From Plazaster borealis (lineage: Eukaryota; Echinodermata; Asteroidea; Forcipulatida; Labidiasteridae): DNA of 64,000 bases. Made by a program: the position numbers and the translations under genes. The notes under the pieces are model-generated. The model had not been told where the DNA came from and searched no databases. It saw nothing but the letters and a program-made list of their open reading frames with translations. The stretch covers positions 2,753,501 to 2,817,500 of the forward strand of contig CM037461.1 in assembly GCA_021014325.1 (NCBI GenBank), given 5' to 3'. How positions within the stretch are numbered: position 1 is the first letter of the stretch; each line of letters starts with the position of its first letter. Shown here one piece after another: positions 1 to 10,288 of the stretch.

Positions 1-304
1 CATGTATTTTTTGTGCTTTTAAAAAACAGTAGGAAGAATATCATGCCTGTCTACTAAGGAAATACTGCCTTGCACTGATATCAAAGGAAGTATCATACCA
101 CCAAGAAACACTACGCTACAAGTTCAAGGTGCAATGTTTTAACATCTATCCATACACCATGCATTACACTTACAGCTAATAGATCTTCATCAAAAACCGG
201 GTCCAGGGTATTTTGTACACCCGACGAGGAAACTCGGCTTTGCCATTTCCCCCCTCTGGTGTACAAAACCTGTCGACCCAACCACACAGCGTGCAACGTT
301 TGTT

Positions 305-585
305 TTGTTATATAGACCCATTGCACAACGCGCAGCGTACTCACTGCACCTATCCTGGGTGTCATTTTGGGTGTCAAAATCGTATACAAACATGCACAAA
401 AGAGAGTTTTGACACCCAAAATGACGCGCATTGTTCGGAGGCGCGTTCCGGGGTCTATAGAAATCAATAGGTCCCCCTTGCATAACGCGAAACGCTACAG
501 ATATGCTGAGGTCACGCGCACGTTTTTACACACAGAGAACAGCTATCGTCCAATGATCTGCCTCCTTTTTGAGAGTGTGACAAAA
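305..585 (+). mobile_element. MITE, TAGACCCATTGC family (right end truncated)
   Basis: It matches the more complete copy at 23209-23450 over most of its length, including the internal arms 'gggtgtcaaaat...gacacccaaaatgacgcgcatt'. The right end is lost in a CAACAA-rich stretch at 585-630. Confidence 0.6.
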
Positions 586-639
586 AAACCCCAAAAAACA
601 CAACAACAATATCAACAACAACAAACAAGTTGTGGAGAA

Positions 640-1112
640 GCCCCTCCTTATACCCATTAGCACCAAAGTGAGGTTGTTTAACACCACGTGCGTCACAGTT
701 CTCCTCGATGGATGTGAGTCTTGGGTCATCTCCCAAGACATGGAAAGCAAATCAAATGCTGTTGCTACCTCTTGCTATCGCATTATGCTCAATATCAAGC
801 ATACCAACCATGTCACCAATGCTACCGTCTACACTATGACTAACTCTCTTGTGGAGCGTGTAAGAACTCAGCAGCTCAAGTTCTTTGGGCATACTCCGAA
901 TGCCAGACAACGAACCTGTCAAGATATACACCCTATACACACCAACCTATAAGGAGACCAGGAAGGCAATGCACATCATTCCTAACATTAATGTTCAACG
1001 CCTGCTTGGAGATGGTGAAGGCATGCTGCGACCAGACCAAATCGCAACACTAGCCCAAGATCGCCGTAGCTGGAGGAAACTTGTAGTCACCCGCTCCACA
1101 GCCGAAGGATGA
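640..1112 (+). mobile_element. LINE fragment: C-terminal part of a reverse transcriptase ORF
   Basis: Two overlapping frames show LLDGCESWVISQDMES, LVERVRTQQLKFFGH and then MLRPDQIATLAQDRRSW. The GCESW and Q-L-K/R-x-x-GH pattern is typical of the region after the polymerase domain in non-LTR retrotransposons of invertebrates. A frameshift near 890-950 separates the two parts, so the copy is dead. It lies in the gene's intron, antisense to the gene. Confidence 0.75.
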
Positions 1113-1319
1113 TGAGAATCGATTCTGATCATGGTTACACCTCTTTATAACTTCTTACCGAAGCTCCTACATGTATTGTCCTACACAAGAAACATTTCAA
1201 ACACGATGCTAAAATGTTTGTTAAAGTTTCCACACTTCATGCAGTCCTCGGATTTTGCAGTCAAATGCGTAACCCAGGCAACAGGAAGGCAACATGCGGT
1301 CTTAGCAACCCCAACTCAC

Positions 1320-1676
1320 GTTATTCCCAGAGTCATCTGATTCATCAAACGTGCTCGTGCTGTCGGCGCGGTCCACCACCTGTCGACCGGTGGTCGCGTA
1401 CTTGGCCTCCTGGGGTGGGGCCGTCGGAGGGGTCAACTCAACTCGGTGCCTCATGCTCCCCGTCTGCCGGTTCTGGAATGTCGACAGTTTGGTGGCACGG
1501 GCGTGGCTGTTGTGAAACGATTTGCTCTTGCCTATAGTCGCAATCTGGTGGGTGTTAGAGGAGGTGGGGTCAGCGGGAGGGTCTGTCTCCGCAGACGACC
1601 CGTTCCGGTCGAATTTGTTCAGCCAAGGTTTGCGCAAATCCTTAGGCGGCACACGCCTAGGGCTTGGTTCTTGCTG
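1320..1676 (-). CDS. SNX9-like: SNX9-like linker exon 10 (119 codons)
   Basis: A 357-base phase-0 exon with an excellent acceptor (gaccccctccccctactcag) and donor AAC|GTGAGT. The product begins QQEPSPRRVPPKDLRKPW and is basic, then serine/threonine- and proline-rich, with TPPTAPPQ and a final DSTSTFDESDDSGNN. No domain is recognisable; it fits the disordered segment before the PX domain. Local GC is clearly above that of the flanking introns, as expected for coding sequence. The acceptor is a NAGNAG site (TCAG CAG), so one glutamine may be optional. The PX and BAR domains would follow on further exons left of the window; none was found between 1 and 1319, which holds a LINE fragment and a MITE. 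Confidence 0.82.
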
Positions 1677-2179
1677 CTGAGTAGGGGGAGGGGGTCATGC
1701 AGAGAACGTGAAATGTGAAGCTAGAGGTTAGTGCAAAGGAAAAGTGCAAAACAACCAAAGATGGTCAACTTTCACATGAAAAAGAAAATATTACATTTTG
1801 AAGACGGTCAAAACATGAGAATGAAAAAACCCCAAAACTTACTCCCTCTACAGTATACATAACTAGGTCAATGGTTACCAGGCCTGATGCTTCGTTTTTG
1901 AAAGGGCAATGGTAGGCGTTTTCTCCTTGGTAAAGGGCACCTCTAGGTGGAAATTATGAATTTCTATTGGAACATTTCAAGGGGCACCAAGGCAATGACC
2001 AGGGGCAACGGAGGCAATCGCCTCCATGAAGTATCAGGCCTGGGTTACGTAACGTTACACCATGCAGTACCCACAACAAAAAGACAGGGTGTTAAAAACA
2101 CACAGTTTGGTGTTAAAAACACACAGTTTAGTGTTTTGGTGTTGTTGTTGTGGTTGTTGTTGTTGTTGTTTGTTTTTAC
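1677..2179 (-). other. Intron 9 of the SNX9-like gene
   Basis: A 503-base intron in AT-rich sequence. It contains a (GTT/AAC)-rich tract at about 2135-2175 next to the exon 9 donor. Nothing else is recognisable. Confidence 0.6.
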
Positions 2180-2224
2180 CTCTGGTGATTCTTGCTCGTC
2201 ATAATCACCATAAGGACCCCCATC
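2180..2224 (-). CDS. SNX9-like: SNX9-like linker exon 9 (15-codon microexon)
   Basis: A 45-base phase-0 microexon: DGGPYGDYDEQESPE. Acceptor gcaattcaccag|GAT, donor GAG|GTAAAA. It is acidic and tyrosine-containing like its neighbours, and lies 503 bases from the next exon. Just past the donor is a run of GTT/AAC repeats (about 2135-2175). The acceptor has a mediocre pyrimidine tract. It was chosen because of composition, phase and position between two better-supported exons; chance remains a real alternative at this size. Confidence 0.6.
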
Positions 2225-2498
2225 CTGGTGAATTGCGTACACAGACAAATATAAACAATACTTTAGAATCATTAACGATGATTAATCATTAACTCTTGGC
2301 ACTGCTCTCATTTAAGTCGGAACAGCATTGAAAAAATAATAAGATTTTTCTTTAAATCAATATTTTGATAAAGAGTGAAGGGTAGATTATGAAAACAACC
2401 ACGGACTTTCATTATCGACATAATTGTTCATGATGAATATAAATATTATTTTTAGTTTGCCCATTTATTGATGTACAGTATGCAGCGATCAAGTCAAT

Positions 2499-3245
2499 AT
2501 GCTTTGGAGATCATAGCGGCTGCTAGACTTGGCTTGAAGCAAAATGCCCATAGCGGCCTGTAGCAAAATGCCCATAGTGGCTGCTACATGTACTAGTGCT
2601 AGACTTGGCTTATACCAAAATGCCCATAGCGGCTTCAAGCGGCTTGTAGCAAAATGCCCATAGCGGCTGCTAGATTTGGCTTGTACCAAAATGCCCTTAG
2701 CAGTCGTAAGTGGCTTGTAGCAAAATGCCCATAGTGGCTGCTACATGTACTAGTGCTAGACTTGGCTTGTACCAAAATGCCCATAGCGGCTTCAAGCGGC
2801 TTGTAGCAAAATGCCCATAGCGGCTGCTAGATTTGGCTTGTACCAAAATGCCCTTAGCAGTCGTAAGTGGCTTGTAGCAAAATGTCCATAGCGCCGTTAG
2901 CGTCTTGTAGCAAAATGCCCATAGCGGCTGCTAGTGGCTTGTACCAATAACAGTCGTAAGTGGCTTGTACCAAAATGCCCATAGCCATGATAGCAGCCGT
3001 AAGTGGCTTGTACCAAAATGCCCATAGCGGCCGTAAGTGGCTTGTACCAAAATGCCCATAGCAGCCGTAATTGGCTTGTACCAAAATGCCCATAGCAGCC
3101 GTAATTGACTTGTACCAAAATGCCCATAGCGCCGTTAGCAACTTGTATTGTAGCAAATTCCCATAGTGGATGCTAGTGGCTAGTAGCAAAATGCCCATAG
3201 CGGCTGCTAGTGGCTTGCACCAAAATGCCTATAGCAGTCGACCAA
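2499..3245. repeat. Minisatellite, unit 'caaaatgcccatagcggc...'
   Basis: About 20 irregular units of roughly 30-45 bases built from 'ggcttgtaccaaaatgccc' and 'atagcggctgctag', with local higher-order duplication (2576-2700 against 2731-2860). The chance minus-strand frames here read repeated MGILxQA and are not genes. A two-unit relic lies at 25655-25705. Confidence 0.85.
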
Positions 3246-3559
3246 AAAACACATAGCAAAACCAATTTTCAAGTTCAGAAACAAAACAATATGAATGGAA
3301 AAATAAAAATGAAAATCATGACAGAGGGATAATTTGTGGGACAAAGTATCCTGATCCACTCCCCTTAAAAAAAGTAAGCATTTTCAATGTTTAATTTATT
3401 AGGCAGGTTTTAGCTTCTAGCCAGGCGGTAAAAATAAAAATAGCAAAATAATATCAATATAATTTTGCTTCTATCCTTACATCGATGTGCATTATAATTA
3501 AGCACTGTATACTCAGTACTTTCCCGAGTTCTGTGAAAATAAAATCCACGAGTAGGCAA

Positions 3560-3655
3560 ATCACTCGGATGGGATTCGAACCCACAACCTCGGGTCTGAA
3601 CCTGGCTTCGAATCCCACTTGAGTGATTTGCCTGTGGATTTTTACGGGGAGGTCG
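3560..3655. repeat. Inverted tRNA-like repeat pair
   Basis: 'ggcaaatcactcgg...gattcgaaccc' is followed by 'ttcgaatcccacttgagtgatttgcc'. Two box-B-like sequences face each other, suggesting a fold-back made from a tRNA-derived SINE head similar to that at 62405-62480. Confidence 0.5.
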
Positions 3656-3782
3656 GATTAAATTTACATATGCAAATCTGCCAGTGTGTGCATAAATTAT
3701 GAGTGGGATCGATGCAATAGTCTGGTTTCACGTAAGGATTCTAATAAGAAACTACACAATAATTGTATTGCATACATTAACC

Positions 3783-3850
3783 CGTAGTCAAGTGGCTAGA
3801 CTGACGGACTTGCACAATGTTGTGGGTTCGAATCCTACCAAGCTACCCGC
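3783..3850 (+). repeat. tRNA-derived SINE head
   Basis: A box A-like 'tagtcaagtggctagac' and box B 'gggttcgaatcc' are spaced as in a tRNA with a variable arm. The acceptor stem does not pair, so it is a relic, not a working tRNA gene. Confidence 0.45.
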
Positions 3851-4034
3851 TGATTTCACAATGACTACAATAAGTAGTGTCGTCTAGTTACTGGATCACA
3901 ATTTATTGATTTGTGCAATTCATAATCATAAAAGTTAAACCAATGTTTGTATGAGAGAGATTGGCTGTTGCCAGCTTGGCGTTTACATGTCCCCTTGTGG
4001 GAGCGTTGCCGAGTTCCCTTGTTGGAAAGATCAT

Positions 4035-4068
4035 CTAAACAAACAAACAAACAAACAAACAAACAAAC
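4035..4068. repeat. (AAAC)n microsatellite
   Basis: About eight AAAC units lie just 3' (gene sense) of the exon 8 donor. Confidence 0.9.
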
Positions 4069-4097
4069 ATATGACAGCTTTTTTGTTTTTTTCTTAC

Positions 4098-4190
4098 AGG
4101 TGTTGAATGTTCATCCCAGTCGTCCTCATCATCCCAGTCCTCTTCGTTCCCAACGCTGTCTTGATGTGAAATACCTGATGAGCTGACCAC
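4098..4190 (-). CDS. SNX9-like: SNX9-like linker exon 8 (acidic EEDWDDEDDWDE)
   Basis: A 31-codon phase-0 exon: VVSSSGISHQDSVGN, then EEDWDDEDDWDE and HSTP. Acceptor cctccttcccag|GTG is strong; the donor is CCT|GTAAGA. The acidic block with two tryptophans in DW context closely resembles the DDDDWDEDWD block just before the PX domain in SNX9-type proteins, which supports family placement and orientation. In vertebrate SNX9 this acidic linker segment takes part in AP-2 and clathrin binding. Directly upstream in gene sense, the intron end including the acceptor is tandemly duplicated (4191-4293 and about 4294-4397), leaving a second, unusable acceptor. Confidence 0.87.
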
Positions 4191-4397
4191 CTGGGAAGGA
4201 GGATAAGACAAATAGCATTCGTTTTAATACTGGTAATTTCAACCTTGTACACTAGTAGCTCAATAATGACGATGGGACACAAAATCCTCCCACCTGGGAA
4301 GGAGGATAAGAGACAAATACTATTGGGTTTAATACTGGTAATTTTAACCTTGTACACTAGTAGCTCAATGACGATGGGACACAAAACTTCTCCCGTC
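4191..4397. repeat. Tandem duplication (2 x ~103 bp) that copies the exon 8 splice acceptor
   Basis: Units 4191-4293 and 4294-4397 share 'ctgggaaggaggataag' and 'ttgtacactagtagctcaat'. On the minus strand each starts with the same polypyrimidine-CAG acceptor. Use of the distal acceptor (exon start 4293) would run into an in-frame TAG after 13 codons. Confidence 0.8.
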
Positions 4398-4461
4398 ACA
4401 CCAGCGTTCTCCCTCAACAGTGGTCCACTGGCAAACTACCAGTTGTAACTTCCAAGGACCA

Positions 4462-4653
4462 GGGCCCAATTTCATAGAGCTGCTTAAGCAGAAAATACTG
4501 CTTAAAAATCCCTGCTTAGCAATAATGAGCAGGATACCAGTCACAAATTGTACATGTGACATGGTATTTTGGCTGGTAACCTTATTCTGGTTAGCATAAT
4601 TTTGTTTTGCTTAGCTTATTTTTGTGCTTAAGCAGCTCTATGAAATTGGGCCC
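4462..4653. mobile_element. MITE, GGGCCCAATTTCAT family, copy 1
   Basis: About 190 bases with terminal inverted repeats GGGCCCAATTTCATAGAGC / GCTCTATGAAATTGGGCCC and an internal 'gataccagtcacaaattgtac...gtgacatggtattttggctggtaacc'. Confidence 0.85.
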
Positions 4654-4654
4654 A

Positions 4655-4867
4655 GGGCCCAATTTCATAGACCAGGGCCCAATTTCATAGAACTGCTTAA
4701 GCAGAAAATATTGCTTAACAATTTTCTGCTAAGCAGAAATGATGAGGATACCAGTCACAAATTGTACATGTGACATGGTATTTTGGCTGGTAACCCTGTT
4801 CTGGTAAGCATAATTATGTTGTGCTAAGCTACTTTTTGTGCTAAAGCAGCTCTATGAAATTGGGCCC
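4655..4867. mobile_element. MITE, GGGCCCAATTTCAT family, copy 2 with duplicated left end
   Basis: A second copy directly abuts copy 1; its first 16 bases are present twice (4655-4670 and 4675-4690), then the element ends at 4867. Confidence 0.85.
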
Positions 4868-5369
4868 AGTAAAAATTATGTCCAAGAGGTCCAGCTGTTT
4901 AGTTCATTGCTTCCCAAAGCTACGTGTAAAACCACTGACAGCTCTGCAGGGTTCTCCCCATGCACAAGCTAGCGTAGTGATTTGCTTGCCAACACCCGCA
5001 AATTTCGGCTGATCGAAAATAAAAATAATAATTTTTTTTCACAAATAACATCAAGAGAAAGCCATAAAAGCTAGACACGCATGAGTTGCATTCCGATACG
5101 CACATTTCAGTCAATACGCAAAAATATTAAAAATTATTTTTAAAATTCTCCTTTTTTTTCTCACAAAAAACATCAAGAGAAAACCATATAGAACGCTCCA
5201 GATTGCACAGTAGAGCTTTTAAAACCAAGAAAAACACCAAGTAGAAAACATTCCAAAGACCTTGTTTCAATTCAGCGCGCTTCGGCCAAACTTCAGAAAT
5301 GTTGGTCCAGAATGCCCCACAGTTTTGAAAAAACCTGGGGAGTACCCTGCTCGGAACTTTCATGGTTTC

Positions 5370-5820
5370 ACAAATGACACTGTTACAAGAAAACCTTAAA
5401 ATATGGACGAGTGAAAAAACTGGTGGACCAGTGACATGACAAGCTAGCTTGTCCCGCTGGCGATGAAAAAGTTTCAAACTCAACTGCCATACAACTGACA
5501 ATGTTACAAGAGAACCTTAAAATATGGATCAGTGAAAAAGCTGGTGGACCAGTGACATGACAAGCTAGCTTGTCCCGCTGGCTAGCGATGAAAAAGTTTC
5601 AAACTCAAGTGCCATACAAATGACAATGTTACATAAGAAAACCTTTAAATATGGACCAGTGAAAAAGCTGGTGGACCAGTGACATGACAAGCTAGCTGGT
5701 ACCGCTGGCTAGTGATGAAAAAGTTTCAAACTCAAGTGCCTTACAAATGACAATGTTACAAGAAAACCTTAAAATATGGACCAGTGAAAAAGCTGGTGGA
5801 CCAGTGACATGACAAGCTAG
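5370..5820. repeat. Tandem repeat, four units of about 120 bp
   Basis: The unit contains 'acaatgttacaagaaaacc', 'atatggaccagtgaaaaagc', 'ggtggaccagtgacatgac' and 'aagctagcttgtcccgctgg'. Shorter dispersed copies lie at about 34450-34545 and 44430-44625. No reading frame is maintained. Confidence 0.85.
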
Positions 5821-5877
5821 AATTCCAGATTTCAAATGGGGGACACTACTGATCACATGGGATAATTTTTCTAAAAT

Positions 5878-6180
5878 AACCAGTGGCTTCCTATATAGCG
5901 CTCAAAGTCAAATCCGTCACTCAGTGACGCTTATGGCACTCCAACATTATTACCCCTGGTCACTGGGCCATATATTTCATTCTTTAAACCATCTCAGCTC
6001 CCTGGGGAGTATACAGCCTGTGCTGCAAAGTATGTAGCGCACTAAGCTAAATCAATCACAAGCTCTGCCCACACAGGTACCAATTTACCCCTGGATGAAG
6101 TGAAGCAATTATAGCTAAGTGTCTTGCTCAAGGACACAAGTGTCATGACCGGGATTCGAACCCACACCCTGAAGACTTAA
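5878..6180 (-). mobile_element. SINE, 'ctccccagggagctgag' family
   Basis: On the minus strand it has a tRNA-like head with box B (gggttcgaatccc), then 'cacttgtgtccttgagcaag', 'ctccccagggagctgag', and a tail 'gcgctatataggaagcc'. It is the same family as 10289-10635. Confidence 0.75.
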
Positions 6181-6186
6181 CCACCA

Positions 6187-6379
6187 GGACCCAATTTCAT
6201 AGAGCTGCTTAAGCACAAAAAGTAGCTAAGCACAACAAAATTAACCTTACCAGACTAAGGTTACCAGCCAAACTACCATGTCACATTTACAATTTGTGAC
6301 TGGTATCCTGCTCATTTCTGCTAAGCAGAAAATTGTTTAGCAATATTTTCTGCTTAAGCAGCTCTATGAAATTGGGCCC
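6187..6379. mobile_element. MITE, GGGCCCAATTTCAT family, copy 3
   Basis: Both inverted termini are present (left reads GGACCC). It is inserted right at the head of the preceding SINE. Confidence 0.8.
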
Positions 6380-6487
6380 TGAACTCGAGTCCGACGCACT
6401 AAACCACTCATCAGCCACAACACGTAATCTGCAAGAAATATCCATGTATGTAAAAAATAGAAGTATGACTGTTTGTCCATCCTTGTA

Positions 6488-6540
6488 GATTGCCTTGAAC
6501 TGGTTCCCTGTTAACTGACTCATGTGGCATGGCCCTCTAT
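6488..6540. mobile_element. Fragment of GGCCATGTCACACGAGG-type MITE
   Basis: 'agattgccttgaactggtt' and 'catgtggcatggcc' match one end of the copies at 22297-22515 and 29677-29873. Confidence 0.45.
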
Positions 6541-7020
6541 GGATTGTATTACATGACAACCAGACAAAGTTACACATTCTGTTCCGCGTCACTGATGATT
6601 GATCGAGTTCATTTCTGTGTATGTGCCAGGGCTCGAATTGAGGGGAAGATCCAACAGAATGCATACATGTATAGACCATGTGACCTCTGTTTACATTCAA
6701 ACCGCCCTCTGTTGACAAAAGTCATGTTTCCGCCAAGCAAGAAGACGCGTACCCATGGTAACGTTGCCTGTCCTTTGTAGGTGGCTGTCAGTACACAAAG
6801 GTTTTGCCCGGCGACATGCGCGCGCATCATGTTATGATTTTCGAATGACGTCAGAGGTCACATCGTCTATACATTTTTGCTAATGAAACCAAGGATGCCT
6901 CAAAAGTGAACTTAATCACTGTAGCTCGCAAGCCTGAGAAAACCTGAAAACAAGGGTACTTGCTACAATGTATGTGAACCAGAAACACCGGGGTTAACCC
7001 CTACAGGCTACTTAACACCA

Positions 7021-7137
7021 GGGCCCAATTTCACGGCACTGCTTACCGTGCAATTCTGCGCTTACGCCCAGCTACGTCCCATAGAAATACACACGTTACA
7101 GTGCGCGTAAGCGCAGAATTATTTGGTAATTGGGCCC
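7021..7137. mobile_element. Short variant fold-back with GGGCCCAAT termini
   Basis: 117 bases with GGGCCCAATT/AATTGGGCCC ends and inner arms 'aattctgcgcttacg'/'cgtaagcgcagaatt'. The interior is unrelated to the common family. Confidence 0.7.
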
Positions 7138-7510
7138 AGTTCTCAACTTGCCCTGTGGGATACTGAAAACTCTGCAACCTACTTTAAATCGCTCATATTT
7201 CTTCCTTTTCAGATGTGAAATAGTGTATTTAGAAAATGTGTTTTGGGGGTTTTCTTTTTAGTGTGTGACTATTTGACCATTAATCTGGTTGTGATTGCTA
7301 CCATTTATACATCAGAAAGATACATACATCAGAAAGATACATACATGACATTACATATTTAAAATCTAGGTCACTAAAACTTCCTGGGGGCAGTAAACCG
7401 CACAGTTTACTGGCCCGGTGGCATGGCAGTGCAAAGGCACGAATGTCTACATGCATAAAAATCAATGGAAGTGATGAGCGCTGCACCAACTGGATAAAAA
7501 GTCTTACCCT

Positions 7511-7887
7511 TTAAAGGCACTGTACACGTTTGGTAATTGTCAAAGACCAGTGTTCTCACTTGGTGTATCCCAACATATGCATAAAATAACAAGCCGGTGA
7601 AAATTTGGGCTCAATTGGTCATCGAAGTTGCAAGAAAATGATGAAAGAAAAAACACCCTTGTTGTACAAATTTGTGTGCTTTCAGATAGGAATAATAAAA
7701 ACTTCTTGCAAGAAGTTTTTATTATTTTAGGGAGAAATTACCTCTTTCTCAAAAACTATGTTATTTCAGAGGGAGTCGTTTCTCACAATGTTTTATACTA
7801 TCAACAGCTCTCCGTTGCTTGTTACCAAGTAAGTTTTTATGCTAATATTTGTTTTGAGTTATTACCAAACGTGTACGATACCTTTAA
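7511..7887. mobile_element. TTAA-bounded MITE (TTAAAGGCACTG family), copy 1
   Basis: Fold-back element of about 377 bases from TTAAAGGCACTGTACACG to GTGTACGATACCTTTAA. Its centre is a stem 'aaacttcttgcaagaagttttta'. Full or partial copies recur at 13118, 20862, 24961, 27042, 35701, 38017, 40812, 44049, 49885 and 54127. The TTAA borders resemble the piggyBac-type target, but no transposase is present. Confidence 0.85.
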
Positions 7888-8879
7888 GGCTCTTGTAATA
7901 CAAGAAGGAAGGCAAAGCTTACATCCTTCACAACACTCCACTCTATGGTCACTCAACACCAAAATGTTTGGACTTGGACAAGATTGTTTTGCCTGGCCCA
8001 GTGATGCCATTGATATTTGGGCCTGCAGTCACCATATCCTACAAAGTCAGCCAACTTTTTGACCACTGCACATCGGATGTGTTTTTTCAGCCATTTTGGG
8101 GGCAGACAGGCACCTACATGAACATACATCTATTTATTGCTATCTATGTGAGGACTTTCCTTTGTCCCTCAAACTTAACACTCCCCGTAGACTAAGCGCA
8201 CAAACAAATGTGAGGACACAAAAATACAAAGGATTCCAATGTGAGGACAGCATTGTCCCTTTTGTGTTCCTTTGTTCTGCTGTCCCAACTCAGCTGGCAA
8301 TACCACGCCATCTACCATATGCTTCGTTTCACCCGTACAAAGAGCGACAACAGCAAAATATTTTAAGTGATGGGAGGAAATATTCTACGATTGAATGTTT
8401 ATTAAGTGCTTATGTTTTAATGTAGATGATGTAGTTGATGATAATGTGTATTACTGTGAAGTGAGAAGTTCAAAAAGATTTGACCAAAATACTTTTGATC
8501 TTGTAGATGTGGCGACCCAAGTGTCATTTGAAACTGGATGACAAAAATCATTGATACGAACGGTATACGGCACAAAATGCGTTTGTGATTGGTTGTCCAC
8601 ACATAACCAGAATGGATCATGTACATGTAGATGATGTCATTGTTTTAATCATTTGGAGCTGTGATGAAAGTGCTTGATCCATCTACACGTGCATGATAAA
8701 TACAACCACATAGGCCCTATGTTTAATGAAGTGAATGTCAAACAGCATTTTGAACCATCTACGTGGTATAAACTCTTTAGTAATCATTAAAATCATATAG
8801 ATGGTGATGCAATTTGTTTTTAGCTGGTAATCTGATGCTAATGTGTGTATTGATAATGAAGGGTTTGAGCCAACGTTAC

Positions 8880-8915
8880 CAGTGACAAACTCCAAAGGGT
8901 CGTAAATGTTTGTGT
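8880..8915 (-). pseudogene. Decayed copy of linker exon 7 (relic 2)
   Basis: Nearly identical to the relic at 9077-9112, about 197 bases further along the array. It has the same central deletion and missing acceptor, so the deletion preceded the last duplication. Confidence 0.65.
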
Positions 8916-9076
8916 TAGAAATGAATATTGACGGTCGAACAATATTATTCCGAACCATCTACACTGTGTAAACTCTGTAGATGATCAATAAAATCACATG
9001 TAGATGATGATTATTTTAAGCTGGTAACCCGATGCTGATGTGTGTATTGATAATAAAGGGGTTTGAACCAACGTTA

Positions 9077-9112
9077 CCAGTGACAAACTCCAAAGGGTCG
9101 TAAATGTTTGTG
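9077..9112 (-). pseudogene. Decayed copy of linker exon 7 (relic 1)
   Basis: The donor context (GTAACG) and the GACCCTT-TGG core of exon 7 are kept, but the middle of the exon is deleted and the AG acceptor is lost. It lies about 195 bases from the intact exon donor at 9271 in a tandem array whose intron sequence is also repeated. Confidence 0.65.
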
Positions 9113-9271
9113 TTAGAAATGAATATTGACGGTCAAACAATATTATTCCGAACCATCTACACTGTGTAAACTCTGTAGATGATCAATAAAATCACATAGA
9201 TGATGATATATTTTAAGCTGGTAACCCGATGCTGATGTGTGTATTGATAATAAGGGGAGAGCAAACGTTAC

Positions 9272-9328
9272 CGGTGATGAAGACTGGTACTGCGGCTGGT
9301 CCCAAGGGTCATCAGAAGGAGTGACGTT
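9272..9328 (-). CDS. SNX9-like: SNX9-like linker exon 7, duplicate B (DDPWDQPQYQ)
   Basis: A 19-codon phase-0 exon: NVTPSDDPWDQPQYQSSSP. Acceptor tgtgtctttag|AAC, donor CCG|GTAACG. It carries an intact DPW motif like exon 3. Its twin is the exon at 11141-11197. Two degenerate copies of the same exon and its donor lie just downstream, at 9077-9112 and 8880-8915, spaced about 195 bases apart, so the exon sits in a small tandem array. Differences between the twins include synonymous and conservative third-position changes (for example CAG TAC against CAA TAC), which suggests some coding constraint. Confidence 0.78.
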
Positions 9329-10031
9329 CTAAAGACACAGAACATCCATCAAAAGTTACATCTGATTTGTATATTGGACAGCAGGGGATACTTGTCCAAG
9401 AAAATAATTAAATATATGGATGATTTGGACGCATTGCAAATCATAAGCTCAACGAACATTATTATATTCACTAGCTTATGGAAACCGAGGGAAAAAAAAA
9501 AAGTGTAAACAAAAGGTTGCCATTTTAAAGACAGACCTCCACAAGGAATTTTGTGTACAAAGTCTATGGGCGGATGTTGAAGTACAAGAACAAAGGAAAG
9601 AACAAAAGATGTTTCCACAGTGGATGTAAAAAATGTGTGTTTACTGTGTAAAATGTTGGGCTCATCAACCTTTTGACCCCCCCCCCTTAAAATTAAGTTG
9701 GGAAGGTAGTGCATTCTGCTCTACCAGCCAGGCTCCTAGCGGATGATACCCATGCCTACATCCTTACGGACCAAGAAGGGGGTAACCCTGTTTCAGCCCT
9801 AGGAGTAGGTGGCAACGTGCCCCTGGTGACAGTTGATTTGGGTCGATAGCCCAAATCAGTTAAGTTTAGCCCTCACCTTGAAGTGGCCGTCCGGCCTTGT
9901 GATGATAGACAATCTCTCATAATAAAAGAAAAACTAAACAAAAAACAAACCAAAAAGTCTCCGTCCACCCATGTAAATCTACACAGCAAGGTAGACACAT
10001 GGTGTTACCGCAAACTGAATAATAATAATAA

Positions 10032-10190
10032 TAATAATAGTGGCTTCTTATATAGCGCACATATCCGTCACTCAGTGACGCTCAAGGCGCTTTTAACGCT
10101 CATTATTTTCCTGCAAGGTATTGTGGAGCTACGTTTTTGAAGTATGAGACCAAGTCCTTTACATAGAAACTATGCTTGTGTTCGAAATAC
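10032..10190 (-). mobile_element. tRNA-SINE, 3' part (truncated)
   Basis: 'ggcttcttatatagcgcac', 'gtcactcagtgacgctcaaggcgc' and the (AATAAT)n tail in reverse. The same block, including upstream 'ctacacagcaaggtagac', recurs at 19465-19570, so the two loci share more than the SINE. Confidence 0.75.
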
Positions 10191-10288
10191 ATGAAGTATA
10201 CACACTTAAATGGATTGTAAGTGGTGTTTGAAGCTTCTCATGGTGTGGAAATATGAAGTAACTATAACTAGTAAACTTTCGGGTACAA

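Larger units (their letters stand above)
8610..9345. repeat. Tandem array of about 195 bp units carrying exon 7 and its relics
   Basis: Three units, each holding 'gatgctgatgtgtgtattg', the donor-like cgttacc, an exon or relic and 'aaccatctac...gtaaactc'. A diverged fourth unit at about 10860-11200 surrounds exon 6. The start around 8610-8830 is more diverged. Confidence 0.7.

Noticed and set aside
2854..3198. Minus-strand frames with repeated MGILVQA peptides
   Set aside because: Product of the minisatellite; irregular unit lengths break any single frame.
4085..4100. Plus-strand 'ttttttcttacag' that looks like a splice acceptor
   Set aside because: It coincides with the minus-strand donor of exon 8; no plus-strand coding sequence follows.
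6287..6718. 143-codon minus-strand open frame
   Set aside because: Starts inside a MITE terminus and shows no motif or codon signal.
7628..8062. 144-codon plus-strand open frame, similar to those at 38134 and 54244
   Set aside because: The shared part is the interior of the TTAAAGGCACTG MITE, not a protein family.
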